A DNA stretch of 64,000 nucleotides from Ulota crispa (GCA_963920765.1 OY987248.1:21486539-21550538), one strand, 5' to 3'. Counted from the first letter of the stretch, positions 1-13,277 are shown. Numbers and translations: made by a program. Notes: generated by a model from the sequence alone, not told the origin.

Positions 1-767
1 CCCTAGGCAATTTGGGCATCTTTGGAGAATTTTATGCTAAAACTCTCATCAATTTCTGAAACTTGGCATGTATGTAACTAGTAAAACATCATATACAATT
101 GTCAAAAAATAACATAAAATAGAGCCTACAAATCACAATCTAAGAAGAGTCAAATTTTGGTAACTATTTCAAGTGGTTTCAAGAAAAAATGGTTTCTTCT
201 AACTTCAAGCCCTATTATTTTACATTCCATACATTCAAGTTCTTGAAACTTTCTTTTCCATATTCCAAATGTTTGCCTCTAAATTTCACCATTCGAATTT
301 CAAACTAAAAAACTTCTTCATTGCACAAGAAATCATGAAAAAATGACTAGTGTATTGCCAATTCACTGAACCTCCTTGCATTGCAAGGTGATTTAGAGTA
401 AATTAAATTCTATATTTACTTTTGAAAATTTTCATGAGTGAACCTAACATCATAAACTTGTGAATGGTCAAAAATCTTGTTTTTGTGTAGAGCAAAAAAT
501 TTACTTTGGGAGGACTTAGAAGTATGCTAACCTTGTTTTGCAAGAATGAAAAAATGTTATTTTTCTCAATTCAAATGTTATAATCTTACAATCCACAAGG
601 TCAATTGGGTGAAATTTTCTAGCACACATTGCCTTACTTGTATAATACACTTTTGTACGGTTGAAACTCAAAAAACGATTTTTATTTTGAACGTTAAATA
701 AATCATGAAAAAATGGCAGTTTTGGTCTTGTTTTTCTCTGCAACTCACTTCGGGCTTTAGGGGTTAA
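1..767 (-). mobile_element. piggyBac-like MITE, subfamily S6 (cut by window edge)
   Basis: The right end reads GGCTTTAGGGGTTAA, with TTAA at 764-767. The body matches, in reverse complement, the complete copy at 25363-26342, including the stretches around 300-480 and the TTTGGAGAATTTTATGC region near position 25. The left end lies outside the window. The 92-aa open frame inside is not conserved as protein between the copies and is not a gene. Confidence 0.8.
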
Positions 768-1643
768 CAAATTGCCTTCATCATTCTCAAGCATGCATCG
801 GCCTTCTATAATGCAAACTACACATTTTGTGTTCTACAATTTATGCTATATATACTTGTGATTTAAATTACAAGTTATACTTTTGCGGCTTGGGACACAT
901 CGGCTACACGCCTATTTGTATTCTAGAATGTACGCCATAGGATGAGGGGTTTGAGATTTGGATGGTAATGTAGACTATAGGTATGTTTAGCCTGCAGACA
1001 ACTGAAACTACACGGGAAATCAGATCAGGTCCCCAGCTGCCATTTCAGAGAATCAAAGTCCTGTTTGTTCAGGATGTGATTGATTTCTTCAATCCAACCT
1101 GCAGATTCCCTTCACAAATCTGCAGTGCAAAATCATCAATGCAGGCCTTAACTTTGACCTTCTTCAAATTAAAATACACATATAAAGAACACAATATTCA
1201 ACATGGGATATGCTTTGGGCATTATTTGCAGTACTTGTGTTTAACGTTCAATTTAACATAGGGGTGTAAAGGTTGAGAATTTGGGTAAGGGCCGTGTATC
1301 ACAACTTGTCATGTAGAAATTGTCTAAACAAAGGTGTGTATCATATGACAAACCTTGAGGATATAAAAGAGTTGTGCAACTGTAGGGTGCCATTATATAA
1401 AAGGTTGAGCATACTACATATGCACAAAATAAAGAAATAATTTTGACCCTTACGTACAGGATCTACTCACGAGTAAAAAAATTGGGGCAACCACACATAT
1501 CCTAAACCATTGTTTTAAATTAGGATATGAGGTTAATTTGGAGGCTAAGAAGATTGCAATCTTTGTTTCTTATTGATTTGGTTTTTGAAATCAACCTCAA
1601 ACCTTTTTTTAAGAAGTCAAGGCCAAAATTTTAGAAATTCTTT
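768..1643. other. AT-rich intergenic stretch, nothing recognised
   Basis: No coding frame, tRNA or clear inverted repeat is visible. A 92-codon open frame at 983-1261 has no recognisable domain and is within chance for this length. Confidence 0.5.
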
Positions 1644-3547
1644 TTAACCCCTAAAGGCGCAAGCCATTAAAAACACTAAAAACTGCCATTTGTCCTAAGA
1701 ACAATATTTTCGTTAACTTTACGAATCTAACCACATGATTTTGCATTAGACACATACAAGAAGCCATAGTGAAATTTTCATGAAGTTTGGTCCTACGGAT
1801 TGAGAGATATGATCATTTGAAGTTAGTACAAAAAAAATAGACCTCCATCCCAAATTTTCAAGTCCCTTTTACTACATATTGTGAATAATTTCTTCCCTAT
1901 AGATGCTGGAGATATTTGTCTAGGGTAGTTGCAAGAAACACTTCACAGTTTTGTCTCAAACATCCTTAAAACTGGTAGTACTAGGTAGTAACTATGAGAT
2001 TTCAAAGTAATATTTTTTTAAATAAAATAAAATAAAATATGGACAATTTGTAAAGCACTTAAAATAGCATACTTGTGAAAATTCAAACCTAGAAAAAATT
2101 TATTCTAAAAGTTATGCACAAAAATAGAGGGATAGAAATTACCAACAAAAAGACAATTTCCTTTTTTATTTTTAGAAAATAATAAAAAATTCAAAAAATA
2201 AAAATAAAAAATGGCCATTTTTTATTTCCCTCATTAGCTTGAACTCGTGTAGGTACTTTTTGGAAGAAGGTTTTTGTCTTTTACCAATGGAGGGAGAAAG
2301 GATGCCCACTTTGAGACAATGTGCAAGGCAAAGATTTTTGAGTTCTGTAAAACAAGTCTACAAGTCTGTGTAATGATGCTTCCTTAACCACTACCCTGAT
2401 TTGCGGTAGCAAATTTGCTTTTTCGGACCCAATGTAGTACTGAAAACCCCCAAAACCATGAAGGTAGACATGCAATGTGGGGCCCCCCTTATAAATAGAA
2501 AAATAAATTTAAAAAACACCAAAAATTTACTAAAGGTCAATAACTTTGATGCTCACCTTACTCTGAAATTTTAGGTCAAAAGAATTTGTTATGCAAAAAA
2601 TACGAGTCTATTACCTCCTGCCTAGGGGAGAGGGCACAAAATGTAGTACAAGTGTTTCTTGCAATCACCCTCCAACATGCTCTAAATCATATTAGGCATA
2701 TTTTCACAAGTTTTCATGGCCAACAAAGACTTCAAACACTCCATGAGCTTGCATTGCAAAACATGTGCTTGAAAATCTCACTACACTAAGGTTTTTGGCA
2801 AACAAAATTTCCAATGGTGATTTTTGAAAATTAAAAATCTCAATAGTAGATTGGAGGTTTTTAACTTTATTGACAACCACAAAAAATTTGAAAAAAATCA
2901 AATCTCTAATAGCTATTGCAGTTCAAAAGTTAGTGTATTTTTCAAATATAGAAATAAATTGATCTAGTACTGTAGGTTGAGAGCAAATTTGGCAAGTCAC
3001 TTCCAAATTGATTAGTTTTTGTGAAAAAATCAATTGGGCATTAGGTTTCATAACTAGTTAAAGATTAGGCATTTTCAAAAAAAGCTGTTAAATTTTAGCA
3101 TTCAACCAAACAAATTAATAGAATCAAGCCTATTTTGAGCATCTTGTAGTTTTTTGTTTTGTTTGACATTGGGCATTTTTGGAGAATAATTTATGAAATA
3201 ATTAGACAAAATTTTAGGAAATTATTTTATGCCAAATCTACTTCCAACCTACAGTACACTATTTCTTCTGGCATATTCTAGTAAAGAGTCATGCCTTTAT
3301 TAGTGGCCCTTGAGAGAAGCCAACAATATTTGACATGCCTTGGTTGCCCCTTGAACAAAAAAGTACATAAAACACCAATAACTTTTGAATTATGAATGTG
3401 ATTTCAAAAAACTGTACTCCCACATAGCCCTTGCAAAACCTTTGTTTCAAAAATAAACTTCATATAAATTAATCAAAATCCTAATAGAATAAGCTTGCCA
3501 AAAACCCATTTTGTCCCCCATAAGGACAATGGGCTTTTAGGTGTTAA
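1644..3547. mobile_element. piggyBac-like compound element, single-copy type
   Basis: The left end is TTAACCCCTAAAGGCGC (TTAA 1644-1647). The right end is GGGCTTTTAGGTGTTAA (TTAA 3544-3547), one base off the usual terminus. The inner left part matches no other copy in the window. A second element (about 1922-2670) sits inside it, which explains the 1.9-kb length against the usual 0.9 kb. Pairing these two ends as one element is an inference. Confidence 0.6.
1922..2670. mobile_element. Nested inverted-repeat element X, copy 1
   Basis: The left end has TTGCAAGAAACACTT and the right end AAGTGTTTCTTGCAA, a 15-bp inverted match. The interior, from TCTCAAAC through the AAAATAAAATAAAATATGG stretch, reappears at 37850-38546. 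The superfamily is unknown and no target duplication is clear. Confidence 0.55.
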
Positions 3548-3598
3548 TGATACTTGCACAGTTAGTTATGAATTTTGACATGGAATTGATAGTTGCTT

Positions 3599-4867
3599 TT
3601 AACTCTAAAGCCTTGGGGCCTTTATTTTGTCAAAAGACACTCAAAATTGCCACTTTTATTGCAAAGAGCAAAAAAGTTTGAAAATTGGTCGTTTTTCATA
3701 TTGAGCCGTAGGATCTTGTACTAGACTAGTATAAAAATGTGGGAAAACACATTCCAAAACTTTGACTGCACAAATTGCAAGATATTTGTGTTTAAAGTGT
3801 AGAAAATAGACTTTTTTGCACCTTGCATGACTAAATTTATGATTTTGAACGTTTTTTACTTAAAATTGCACCACAAAGTTTTGAGATTTATTTCTTTATG
3901 TTGGAAAATTGATTTGAGAATCTTTGGAAAAAAATTCAAACAAAAAATACTTAATTTTCATTCTTAACCCTTTAAGGACGGATGGATCACTGTGGCTTGC
4001 CTTGCCTGTAGCATTCTACAGTGTTTTGCACATGGGCACCAGTAGTATTGCTTCAAAAAGTTGGAAAAGTCAACAATGCATGGTGCCCTCATGAAAATTG
4101 CAAGAAGGGCAACTTGGGAGCTAAAACCATGTTTCTAAATCTTATCATAATTTGGGTTACATAAAAAAAATGAATGCATCTCAAGAGGTAATTTTTTGTT
4201 TTCCATGATGGACCATGTGTTTATGGTCACTTTTGAAAAAAAATCAGATGATAAACAACTTTTTTCCAAATCACAAAATCTTTTTTCAAAGCCAAAGGAA
4301 TTTTTCTTCCTCCTTGATGTTTAGGGGTTAACATTAGGTAGAAGAAGGTATGAGATTGAACAAGAACTTACATTGTTAATAACCCTGCAATGGAATTGAA
4401 ACGCAATAATCCCAATGGTGAGATTGTTCTAGAAAACAAACTTCACCCTCTCAAACAATGTTTTTGAAAAAAAGTTAAACTTGCATTCAAAAATGAAGTT
4501 TATAAGATATTTTTTCAAGAAGATGCTTGAATTGCCCAAAAAACAAGATTATCCATAACTTCCTCATAACTAGTCCAAATGGAATGAATCAAAGCTTTAG
4601 ATGTAGACAAAACTATAAGGCTATGAGAAAAAGAAAAAGAAAAGTTTTTGCAAAAAAAATTCTGCCCAATCTTCATAAATTTATCCTTATATGAGCATAA
4701 CTTTTGCTTTTGGGCATAGATTGGAATAAATAAAAAATTCCCCAAAAGCTAGCTTGTTTTTCTATCTTCAAAAACAGTTTCAAAAATGAGTACAAAAGTC
4801 CAGGCCGTAGGTACCTATCCAAAATCCCAATTGTTCCCAAAGGGTACAACAGGGCTATAGGGGTTAA
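3599..4867 (+). mobile_element. piggyBac-like MITE, subfamily S2, interrupted
   Basis: The start is a degenerate TTAACTCTAAAGCC (3599) and the end is GGGCTATAGGGGTTAA (TTAA 4864-4867). The body matches the uninterrupted copy at 55135-56064, with the shared phrase TTTATTTTGTCAAAAGACAC. The match breaks at 3964 and resumes at 4331, exactly where a smaller TTAA element is inserted. Confidence 0.8.
3964..4331. mobile_element. Small nested piggyBac-like MITE (368 bp)
   Basis: It is bounded by TTAA at 3964-3967 and 4328-4331, with ends AACCCTTTAAGGAC and GTTTAGGGGTTAA. It splits the S2 copy between TTTTCATTC and CATTAGGTAGAAG; at 55498-55520 these two phrases lie about 10 bases apart. No coding content. 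Confidence 0.8.
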
Positions 4868-6648
4868 GCATTAATCCACTTTGAAATGAGCCATTCCACT
4901 TGATTAGGAAGCCACTAATAGTGACATTGAATTACTATTTTTTTTGTCAATAAGTGTAAATACCCATAATTGTCATAATTTATTGTAATCAAGCAAAAAA
5001 CCACTAAGTATTTGGAAGAAAAATTATTGTTTAGTTTTTTGTGAATGAAGAAAAAAATTAGGCGACCAGCGTTTTGTAAAAAAATAGGCGGCAGCTGTTA
5101 CTTCTGTTCTGTGTGAAAGTAAATTTTTTGGTTTTTTACATCCATTTTTTGTTCTAAAAAAATAAACATTTCTCAAGATTCTTAAATTGGCGTCTCAAAC
5201 CTCTTGTCCTAGAATGGTGAAGAGGTTATCTTTAATAAAACATTAAATGAAACCTTGGAAAAGTGATTATCTCTTAGTTTTTCTAAAATACAAGTTACTT
5301 CTTCATCCATTTCAAATAGGTTGTTTTGGCTTAAGCGGCCTCAGCATCAATCCTCGGCATCAATCCAACTAAGGGGTGGTTTGTATTATGTCCCACGTCC
5401 CATGTCCCACTGAAATTTGATCATTTAATTAGTGTAAAGCCAAAAGTTATGATTTGACATTTCATAGTGAGTCCCAGTTCATTACATTTTACTTATGTGG
5501 GAGTACTTTTTGAAAGTTCTGGTGCCAAGAAGGTGAGACTTCACACACAATCTGAGTTTACCTTTTTGTTAAACCCAACTTTCAACCCAAGTACCACCAT
5601 TATTTTTGCAGAAGTATTCTTGGCTTTTATTTAATACTCATTTTTACTTTTAATAACACAACAAAGTTGGGATCTCATGTTGAGACGGAACTTGCAAAGA
5701 TGGGATGTGGAACTTAGTGTGAACTCTCCTTAAATAATGGCCCATTGTCATACATTAATCCTAATTGATCCTCGCGCCAACTTGAGGTAGTCCAAATGTT
5801 CAACAATGTAAGGATGTATTTGACAATGAACCCTAACCCAAGGGCAGAGTAGACATAAAATAGTTTTAAAAACGGATGCTGAAACCTGTGAAAATTTTGA
5901 ATTTTCAGATGTATTGTTTGGTGTAAAAAGGGGTCTTTGAGAATGTACCAAATATTTGTAATATATTCTACCTGTCAAAACTCTTTCTTGAAGAAGATTG
6001 ATTTTTGGCAAGGAAGATGATCTTCAAATAAAGTAATTTAAAAATGTGATTTAGTAGTGACTTTCAAGCACATCATGCAATTTAGCACAAAGGTTTTTGA
6101 AATTATGCCACCAACGCAAAACAGGTTTGTTTACATTGTTTAAGATAGGGGTTTGTTTTATATTTATGTTGGTATGTGGTGAAGCCTCAAATCTTGACAA
6201 CCGGTCAACGTGATTCCTTTGCTTTGTTGGAAAGGTCTTAGAGAGAGGGAGGTACAAAGGAGATAATAGGTTGTTCTTACTTGTAGTGTAGAAGATAATT
6301 ATGGAATCCTAAATAGTCTTGCCACCTAATATAAATTACAAATATAATAAATTACAAATTTTAGTATTTTTTAAATTTATCTTGGTAGAGAGCTTATAAT
6401 CTAATTTTGATAACCGGACTCGTTGTTGTTTAACATGGAAAGAGCAAGATAGGAAAAGGTTACATCATAAACTTTTCAATTCTATCCCAATCAAACTTTC
6501 ATAGTAGGGTTTGAAAAGAATTTGGTAATAACATTTACAAAGGTGTTTACACATTTATTGGCACCTTTTAGGCCACTACAGTCATACACAAACATGACAT
6601 TGCATTCTTTTGGTCATTTGCATTTATGATCCTTGATTTTTGAAAGTT
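4868..6648. other. AT-rich stretch without recognised genes
   Basis: The phrase GTCCCACGTCCCATGTCCCA at 5392-5411 and GGGATCTCATG/GATGGGATGTGG at 5670-5710 hint at a decayed inverted-repeat element, but the match is too weak to call. The open frames at 5748-6257 have no recognisable domain. Confidence 0.4.
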
Positions 6649-7580
6649 TTAACCCTAAAGGTTCATTGTCCCTTCAAAGGACATGCTGGACTTCAGGGGA
6701 CAGGTTGGACTTTGGGCATGTACCTATGATTAAACTACTTTGTGTGATATTCTGAAACTTTTATTGAAGGTGGGGAATTCCAAGATCTGTGTGGGTATCT
6801 CATTTTTTCTTCATTCCAACATTTGATGAAGAAGTTATGCATGAATTTATGAAAATTTGGGGATGATTGCCCATTCGGGCAGTCCATAAACTTCTTCAAA
6901 ATTCACATCTTTTAAAAATAAAAATCTGAAATTGGTTCTTTAGATTTTTTATACATGGGAAGCTTTGAATCATTCAATTTCAATCAATGACATGAAAGTT
7001 ATGAGGAGTTTTTGTTTGCAGGCAATTATGAATTCTCTACTCTAAAATAAACTTTGAAGTCCTTTATTTTACTCAATTTTCATTATTTTGGAAAAGAAGT
7101 TAAACCAAAGGAAGTACATTGTTTATCACAACATTCTAAATGTTGGGATTTTCTTAACAATTTAGTGTTTTGACTCATTCTCTATTTATTTATAGTGACT
7201 ATTTTTTTCCCATGTGTTGTGTAGTTCCAATTGATTTGAAAATTCTCCCACACATACCTAACTTGATCTTCTACATGAAAAAAGGATAGAGCATTTTTTT
7301 TGTTATAAGAGTGGTTAAAGGCTTTTGGAATTTTTGGGCAGCATGGAAAAAAATTGTTTTTTTCACTTTAGATGTAAGTATCTCATTCCTCCATTTGGAA
7401 TGAGTTGACTTTTTTCTTACAAGCACCTCTTCTAGTATAGGGCAAGAGTGCCAAACCCTACGATTGGATTTCCAAAAACGAAACATAAAATCCATTTTTA
7501 CCAAACCTCCTAGAAGTAGCAGTTTTTAGTAATTTTCACAGGAAAAATGGGCTTGATCCTTTACGGGTTCAGTAGGTTAA
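6649..7580 (-). mobile_element. piggyBac-like MITE, subfamily S1b
   Basis: The left TTAA (6649-6652) is followed by CCCTAAAGGTTCATTGTCCC, the end type that carries the GTCCC/GGGAC hairpin. The right end is degenerate (CCTTTACGGGTTCAGTAGGTTAA). The interior carries the S1b hallmark around 7100-7230, reading towards CCCATGTGTTGTGTAGTTCC. Orientation is reversed relative to 13929-14866. Confidence 0.8.
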
Positions 7581-8087
7581 GTTTTATGTATCATTGAATG
7601 TGAAGTTGACCCCTAGAAAAGAGGGCTATCACTTCTTCTTCTTAGTGTTCTAAGGAACTATTTTTGGGTCACGTGCAAAACCTTTACTTTTGCATGTGAC
7701 ATTGTATATATACAGATATTTTACAAACAATCTTTATGACTTTTTTATAAATTTATTTTCTAAATCAAAGAAAATGAAATCAATATGTCTAGAGATATTG
7801 CTAAATTAGCAAAGTCCACTTCTGATACTAATAATATTGTTGCTACATACTTTTCATGTCAATCCAACAACACCATGGTATAATGTATTTTTATATTCTT
7901 GTACTGGGTGTTTCAATAATTTTCATTACTAGTCCATTGTTAGATTATATATTTGGAATTTTTGTCAGTATTGTCATTTTTGTGCAATAAAGTACATTTA
8001 ATATCATAACCGCAAAATAAAGACCAAAATGAAGCACTGCTTTTTATGCAAAATTACAACATATAGTTCATATTTCTTTAACTCCTA
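7581..8087. other. AT-rich stretch, nothing recognised
   Basis: About 500 bp between two piggyBac-like copies. No coding frame or repeat was recognised. Confidence 0.5.
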
Positions 8088-9013
8088 AAGGACAAACTGT
8101 CCCCTCGGAGGACAAATGGTCCTTGGGCATGTACCTATGACTAAATCAATTTTCATAAATTTTTGAAACTTTTGCGGTTGGTGGGGATTTCAAAGATGTA
8201 TATGTACATCTAAAATTTTCTCCATTCCAACATTTACTGAAGAAGTTATGCATGAATTTCTGAAAAACAGGGAAAGGCAAGAAATCTGGGCAGCCCAAAA
8301 TACTTATTTAAAAACTGAATTTTTTTTAAAATAAAAATCTGAAATTGATTCTTTAGATTTTTATTTATGTGAAAAGCTTTGAATCATTCAATTTTGATTG
8401 ATGAGAGAAGTTTTAGTTTGCCAGTAGGTATGGGACTCCCAAACCTCCATTCTTTTTGCCCCTTGTAAAATTTGGTGATAAAATTTAATTTTTAATTTTT
8501 TTCCCATGTTTTAGTAGACTATGATTCCTTGGTTTTCACCATTTGAATCAAAGTTGTTCATATTTCTCAATTTTACATAAATCCTCCAATCTTGTCTAGT
8601 GTATATGCAAACTTCATTGCCTAATGGCATTGCAAGATATTACAAAGTATGATTCACACCTCCAATTCATTTGAAAATTCTCCCACATTTACCTAACTTG
8701 GTCTTCTACATGGAAAATTAAATCTCAACTTTGCATTGAGCATTTTTTTTGATATTGGAGTGATCAAAGGCTTCTGAAATTTTTGGGCAGCACGGAAAAA
8801 AACTTTTTTTTGCACTTCAGATATCAATATCTCACTCCTCTACATCTAGAATGAGCTAGGTTTTTTTCCACAAGTACCTCCCATAGTCTAGGGCAAGATT
8901 CTATGGTTGGATTTTCAAAAAAATTGTTTTTCCTACCTTTGTACTCATTCCCCAAAAAGTGGCAGTTTTAGTGATTTATACAGAAAAAATGGGCTCAGTC
9001 CTTAAGGGGTTCA
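8088..9013 (-). mobile_element. piggyBac-like MITE, subfamily S1a
   Basis: The left end is TTAACTCCTAAAGGAC with the adjoining GTCCCCTCGGAGGAC hairpin. The right end is GGCTCAGTCCTTAAGGGGTTCA, whose last TTAA has decayed to TTCA. The interior matches 46503-47441 and 62034-62988 (reversed), including TTGCCCCTTGTAAAATTTGG near 8456. Confidence 0.85.
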
Positions 9014-9862
9014 AAGGATTTATGTAAAATTTTGTAATTACACTAAGAGTTTTTTTTAGGCGATAAAAAGCCAGTTGACAATAAAACTAACATGTCTCAC
9101 CGTTTCCCTCCGTTTATTGACCACTGGGAGAAGCCCGTTCCTAATCTGGCGACACTGGAGGAATCCAAAAAAAATTCACTGGTTACACTATAAAAGGATG
9201 AATTTTGCAAGATAGGATCTCACGTTTATCAAGCTCACAAAGCGGCCAATACGAAATTTGAAAACATTCTCGTCAATCTTATTAACCAAAACCAAATTTA
9301 AAATACTAAAATTTGAGGGTTGCCTCTACACTTTTCAATTAAATTTTGATCCGAGAACTCAGTGTCTAACTTGATAATAGGGATGGTTGTGTAATATACG
9401 AAAAAATTATGAAAATAAAAATCATTTCAAAAACTTTTGAATCCTCGTGAAGCTTAAATTATGTATCTCAAAGGCAAGGTCAACACTTCCTTCAAGTCTT
9501 TTTTCTTTATTTTCCTTCTTAAAAAAAAGATTTGGCACTCACAATGTTCCTCATTTGATTTTGAACCTTTTTCAATATCCGGTTCCACCATACTAAACAA
9601 AATTTGAATAAAAAACCCTTGAATTTTTTGCATCAATTCTTTGAATAACTTTTATTAACCCTACCCTTGAAATGCACTAGTAGGTAACATGGGTTGAACA
9701 TAGGGTGTATTGAGCAAGGATGTGTGCACGGAGTGTTCTTGTGTTTGATTACACATTTTTTACAAACATAATCTCGACAGCAATAAAATCAAGCACCTTT
9801 TTTTCATTTTTCATTTTTCATTTTATATTCCTTGTTTTTTCAACACTTCGTGAAAATTGTTC
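9014..9862. other. AT-rich stretch, nothing recognised
   Basis: A slightly GC-richer patch at 9100-9160 has no coding frame of note. A 60-codon frame at 9454-9636 has no domain. Confidence 0.4.
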
Positions 9863-10095
9863 TTAACCCCTAAACGTCAGGGGGCATAGTAGATATGTTG
9901 TCGTATATCTGACATTTGCTGCCAACAAGAAATTTTACCATGAGATTTCAAATAGCTCACTAGAATCACGTATATCCATATTTCAATTTTTTTGTTGATC
10001 TCAAATGTAGTAGAGGTGTGGATCCATTTCAAATACAAGAAAAATACCCCATATTGTACTGGTCGCAAAGGGCCTTTCTGATGTTTAAGGGTTAA
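9863..10095. mobile_element. Small piggyBac-like MITE (233 bp)
   Basis: TTAA flanks lie at 9863-9866 and 10092-10095. The inverted ends are CCCCTAAACGTCAGG and CTGATGTTTAAGGG, a close match over about 14 bp. The interior matches no other copy here. Confidence 0.75.
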
Positions 10096-10134
10096 TACAA
10101 CCATGGCAACAAAGGGTATGCAAGTTCAATACAG

Positions 10135-10752
10135 GTAGTTTACCCTATTATCATTGGGCCTTAGACAAAAGAATCATTAAAAATAGTTATAATATATCAA
10201 ATGACATGGTTATGATCTCATTTGAAAGATAATTAAGTCAAGGTTTTGTATCAAGTTTCAAATTCCTAAATAAGTGAAGTATGAGTTGGTTATCAAGGTT
10301 TCAATGAGGTAAGGTCAAGGTTCAGCTCAAGTTTGAAACTGCCCTATTATCATTTTCTTATCATTTCTTTAGAGGTTTTCATTATCATACATGATAATAT
10401 CTTGTCATTTTCATTTTTGAATTTCTTCTTCCTTTCCTTGACCTCTGTGGTCATCCATAAGTGCTAACTTAGTTGACAATTTTCATTTATTTTTGGTATT
10501 TTGCAATTGACATTGCTATAGCTAAGGCGTTGGGGCAATAAATTGTATATCTAACTAAGATCTTCATAGCTAATACGCTATATCTTTTGCAAATTTTGGT
10601 CAAATGGAACAAAAATTGTACTGCCACCAAAGGGCTCTAAAGCGCTTCTTGCAATACTTGTAAACTTGAATTTGAAACTAAATCCTAAAAGATATGAATT
10701 TTTGAAAATAAAAAAGTGATAATAGGAACTGAGTGATTATAGGGTAAACTAC
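10135..10752. mobile_element. Inverted-repeat MITE with GTAGTTTACCCTAT ends
   Basis: The left end GTAGTTTACCCTATTATCA (10135) is matched at the right end by TGATTATAGGGTAAACTAC (10734-10752), an inverted match with one difference over 19 bp. A partial copy of the subterminal CCCTATTATCATT is repeated at 10343. No coding content and no clear target duplication, so the superfamily is open. Confidence 0.6.
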
Positions 10753-12036
10753 GTGTACATGTATTGTATGAACTTTACAATAGTCCAGATTGTGTTACTC
10801 ACATCAAATGCCAAAAGTTGAAAAGAATCATAAGTATGCACTTTTTTTAGAAGGACATTCGATTAGAGAAGATACCTAATGAAACATGTATTAAATTGCC
10901 AGTAACTTTTCCATGGAATTAAGGAAACTAAATACAATGATAAAAACCATGTATCAAACCTTCCTAATTGCTAAAAAAATTTGAACATTGAAAAATGACC
11001 AAAATTGGAGGTAGAAGCAAACCTTAGCTCTTATTTATGACTTGCAATATCTAGATCCTTACAAATCATTATCTTTCTTCCCAGCCCCAAGAGTAAATGC
11101 TAGGACAATGTAGAGCTAATAGAAATAAATAAATTGGATTGTATAAGTGGAGTTCACAAACAGCCCACCAAGCTCTTTACCTCTCTTTTTTCAAAAAGTA
11201 CTATAGTAGTGCCTCTTTAAGATGAACCTTTATAAGAAAAAAAAAATGCTTAGCTAAGATGAAGGAGATGATTGTCCCTGGTTGTTGAAGAGCTACAAAA
11301 GATGTTTTTGGTTACAATGAATGCTTTCCTTACACAAAATGAATATTCTGTTTGGATACCTTCATCTTATCGAGGCACCACTGTACAATGGCAACAACAG
11401 ATATAAAGGCAAAATCACTTATTTGCATTCAAGTATCTTTTGGATAAACACAATGCAGTCATATAAATGTTCATTACTTTTGTCTAAATACCAATAATTT
11501 CATCCAATATTTTATCAAATATGGAAGTCTTTTTGACAATATGATTTTAGGTTTTAATTAATTCATCCAAATCATACATAACCTATGCAATTTGGCATAT
11601 TATACTATAATTTTCTTGAAAATTCAAACTTTGTTTGGCACCAGCTCTCATCTTTTACTTTTCTTGAAATAACTAAAATTAAGTGTAGAAAATAGGCATG
11701 GTGAAAAGGGTGTTATGGCTATGTCTCCCCTCCTAAGAGGATGCCAGCCCACTAAATTTGACCCTTGCAAATTCAAGACCAAACTCAATGAATCATCTCT
11801 TTTGGTTGGTGTTAATTTAAAATTAGTCTTGGATTTAAATGTAAATTGAAAAATAAATAAACAAATAAACAAACATTTGAAAAAACATCTTCTCTTTTTG
11901 AGAAATGGAGGTTACAAACCTTGGATTATGAAAACTCCTAGGATAACTATTTTGCCCTCAAATGAAGGCTTAAGTGCATCTCCACCCACATGGGAAAACA
12001 ATGGGCTGGGAAAACTTTTGGATGAAAAAAGATCAA
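10753..12036. other. AT-rich stretch, nothing recognised
   Basis: About 1.3 kb without a gene or clear repeat. AGTGCATCTCCACCCACATG at 11973 resembles the start of the GAGCATCTCC elements, but no matching right end was found. Confidence 0.45.
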
Positions 12037-13277
12037 TTAACCCCTAAAGGACCAAGCCCATTTTTTTTGTAAAAATCACTGAAAATTGTTGTTTTTGGGG
12101 GAATAAGTGGGAAGGTAGGAAAAAAGTTTTTGCAGGAAATCCATTCATAAGATCTTGCCCTAGGCTATGGGAGGTACTTGTGGGAAAAGAATCAGCTCAT
12201 TCTAGGTGTAGAGGAGTGAGATACATTTGAAGTGAAAAAACAAGTTTTTTTCCTTGCTACCCAAAAATTTAAGAAGCCTTTGATCACTCCTATATCAAAA
12301 AAATTGCTTTAGACAAAATTGAGGTTTATTTTTCCATGTAGAAGACCAAGTTAGGTAAGTGTGGAAGAATTTTCAAATGAATTGGAGATGTGAAACAGAC
12401 TTTGTAAAATCTTGCACTGCAATAAGGTCATGAAATTTGAATATACACTAGGCAAAATTGGAGAATTTATGAAAAATTCAAAAATTCTTATTTTACAAAT
12501 TGAAGCGGTGAACAACTAGAATTCTTAATTCTCTACAACTTCAATAAAAAACAGAAATAAAAAGTGATTCAAATATGGCTCTAAAAATTAGAATATACAA
12601 TTTGGGTAAGGGGCAGATGAAATTGGGGTTTCAGGCCCCCAACACGGGTCCCCTCCACCCCCTTCCATCTAGCCCCTGCCCAGGGGGGTTGCTAGGAAAT
12701 ATCTGGGTCCAGAAGCTCTTACATGCTCATGCGCTCCCCTCTTACTGCACTGGTGTTCTCACGCGTTCTAGTGTTGCTCCCTTCATGCTCCCACATGCTC
12801 CCAAGTCGCTCCCAATTTGCTCCCCTACTGCTCCCTTTCTACTCCCGCGGTGCTTCTGTGCTCCCATTGGCCAGTGGCCAATTGTTTTAAAAACCGCCAC
12901 GTGCAGGTGCTAAAGAACTAAACCCTCCCCCCACCGGCTGTCAGGCCGTGTCAGGCAAGGGTCTGACACACTACCCCTCAAAATGCTGCCCAACATACTT
13001 TTTGTTGGTGCCCTTAATGGCTGCCCCTTCTGCTAGTCAATGATCCCATACAAAGGAGAGCTCCTGCCCCTGCTGTCCCATCTCCACCTTTTTTCAAAAA
13101 TAGTTGCATAACTTCTTCGTTGAATGTTGGAATGAAGAATTTTTTTGATGTTCACGTAGGTCTCTCAATTCCCCACTTTCATTAAAAGTTTCAAAAATAT
13201 CCTAAACTAGAAAATCTAAAAATACATGCCCAAAGTACCACTTGTCCCTCAAGGGGACAGTTGGTCCTTTAGGGGTT
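12037..13277 (+). mobile_element. piggyBac-like MITE, S1a, with a GC-rich internal segment
   Basis: The start is TTAACCCCTAAAGGACCAAG (12037). The end is GGTCCTTTAGGGGTTAC, whose TTAA has decayed to TTAC (13274-13277). The outer parts match 45487-46439. About 12600-13080 is foreign to the family: GC-rich, with a repeated TGCTCCC motif at about 12775-12865. The 112-codon open frame there (12575-12913) is rich in P, L and S and looks like a by-product of that base composition, not a gene. Confidence 0.8.

Noticed and set aside
12575-12913. 112-codon open frame in a GC-rich patch
   Set aside because: It begins in MITE sequence and is low-complexity in P, L and S from repeated TGCTCCC; no domain and not shared by sibling elements.
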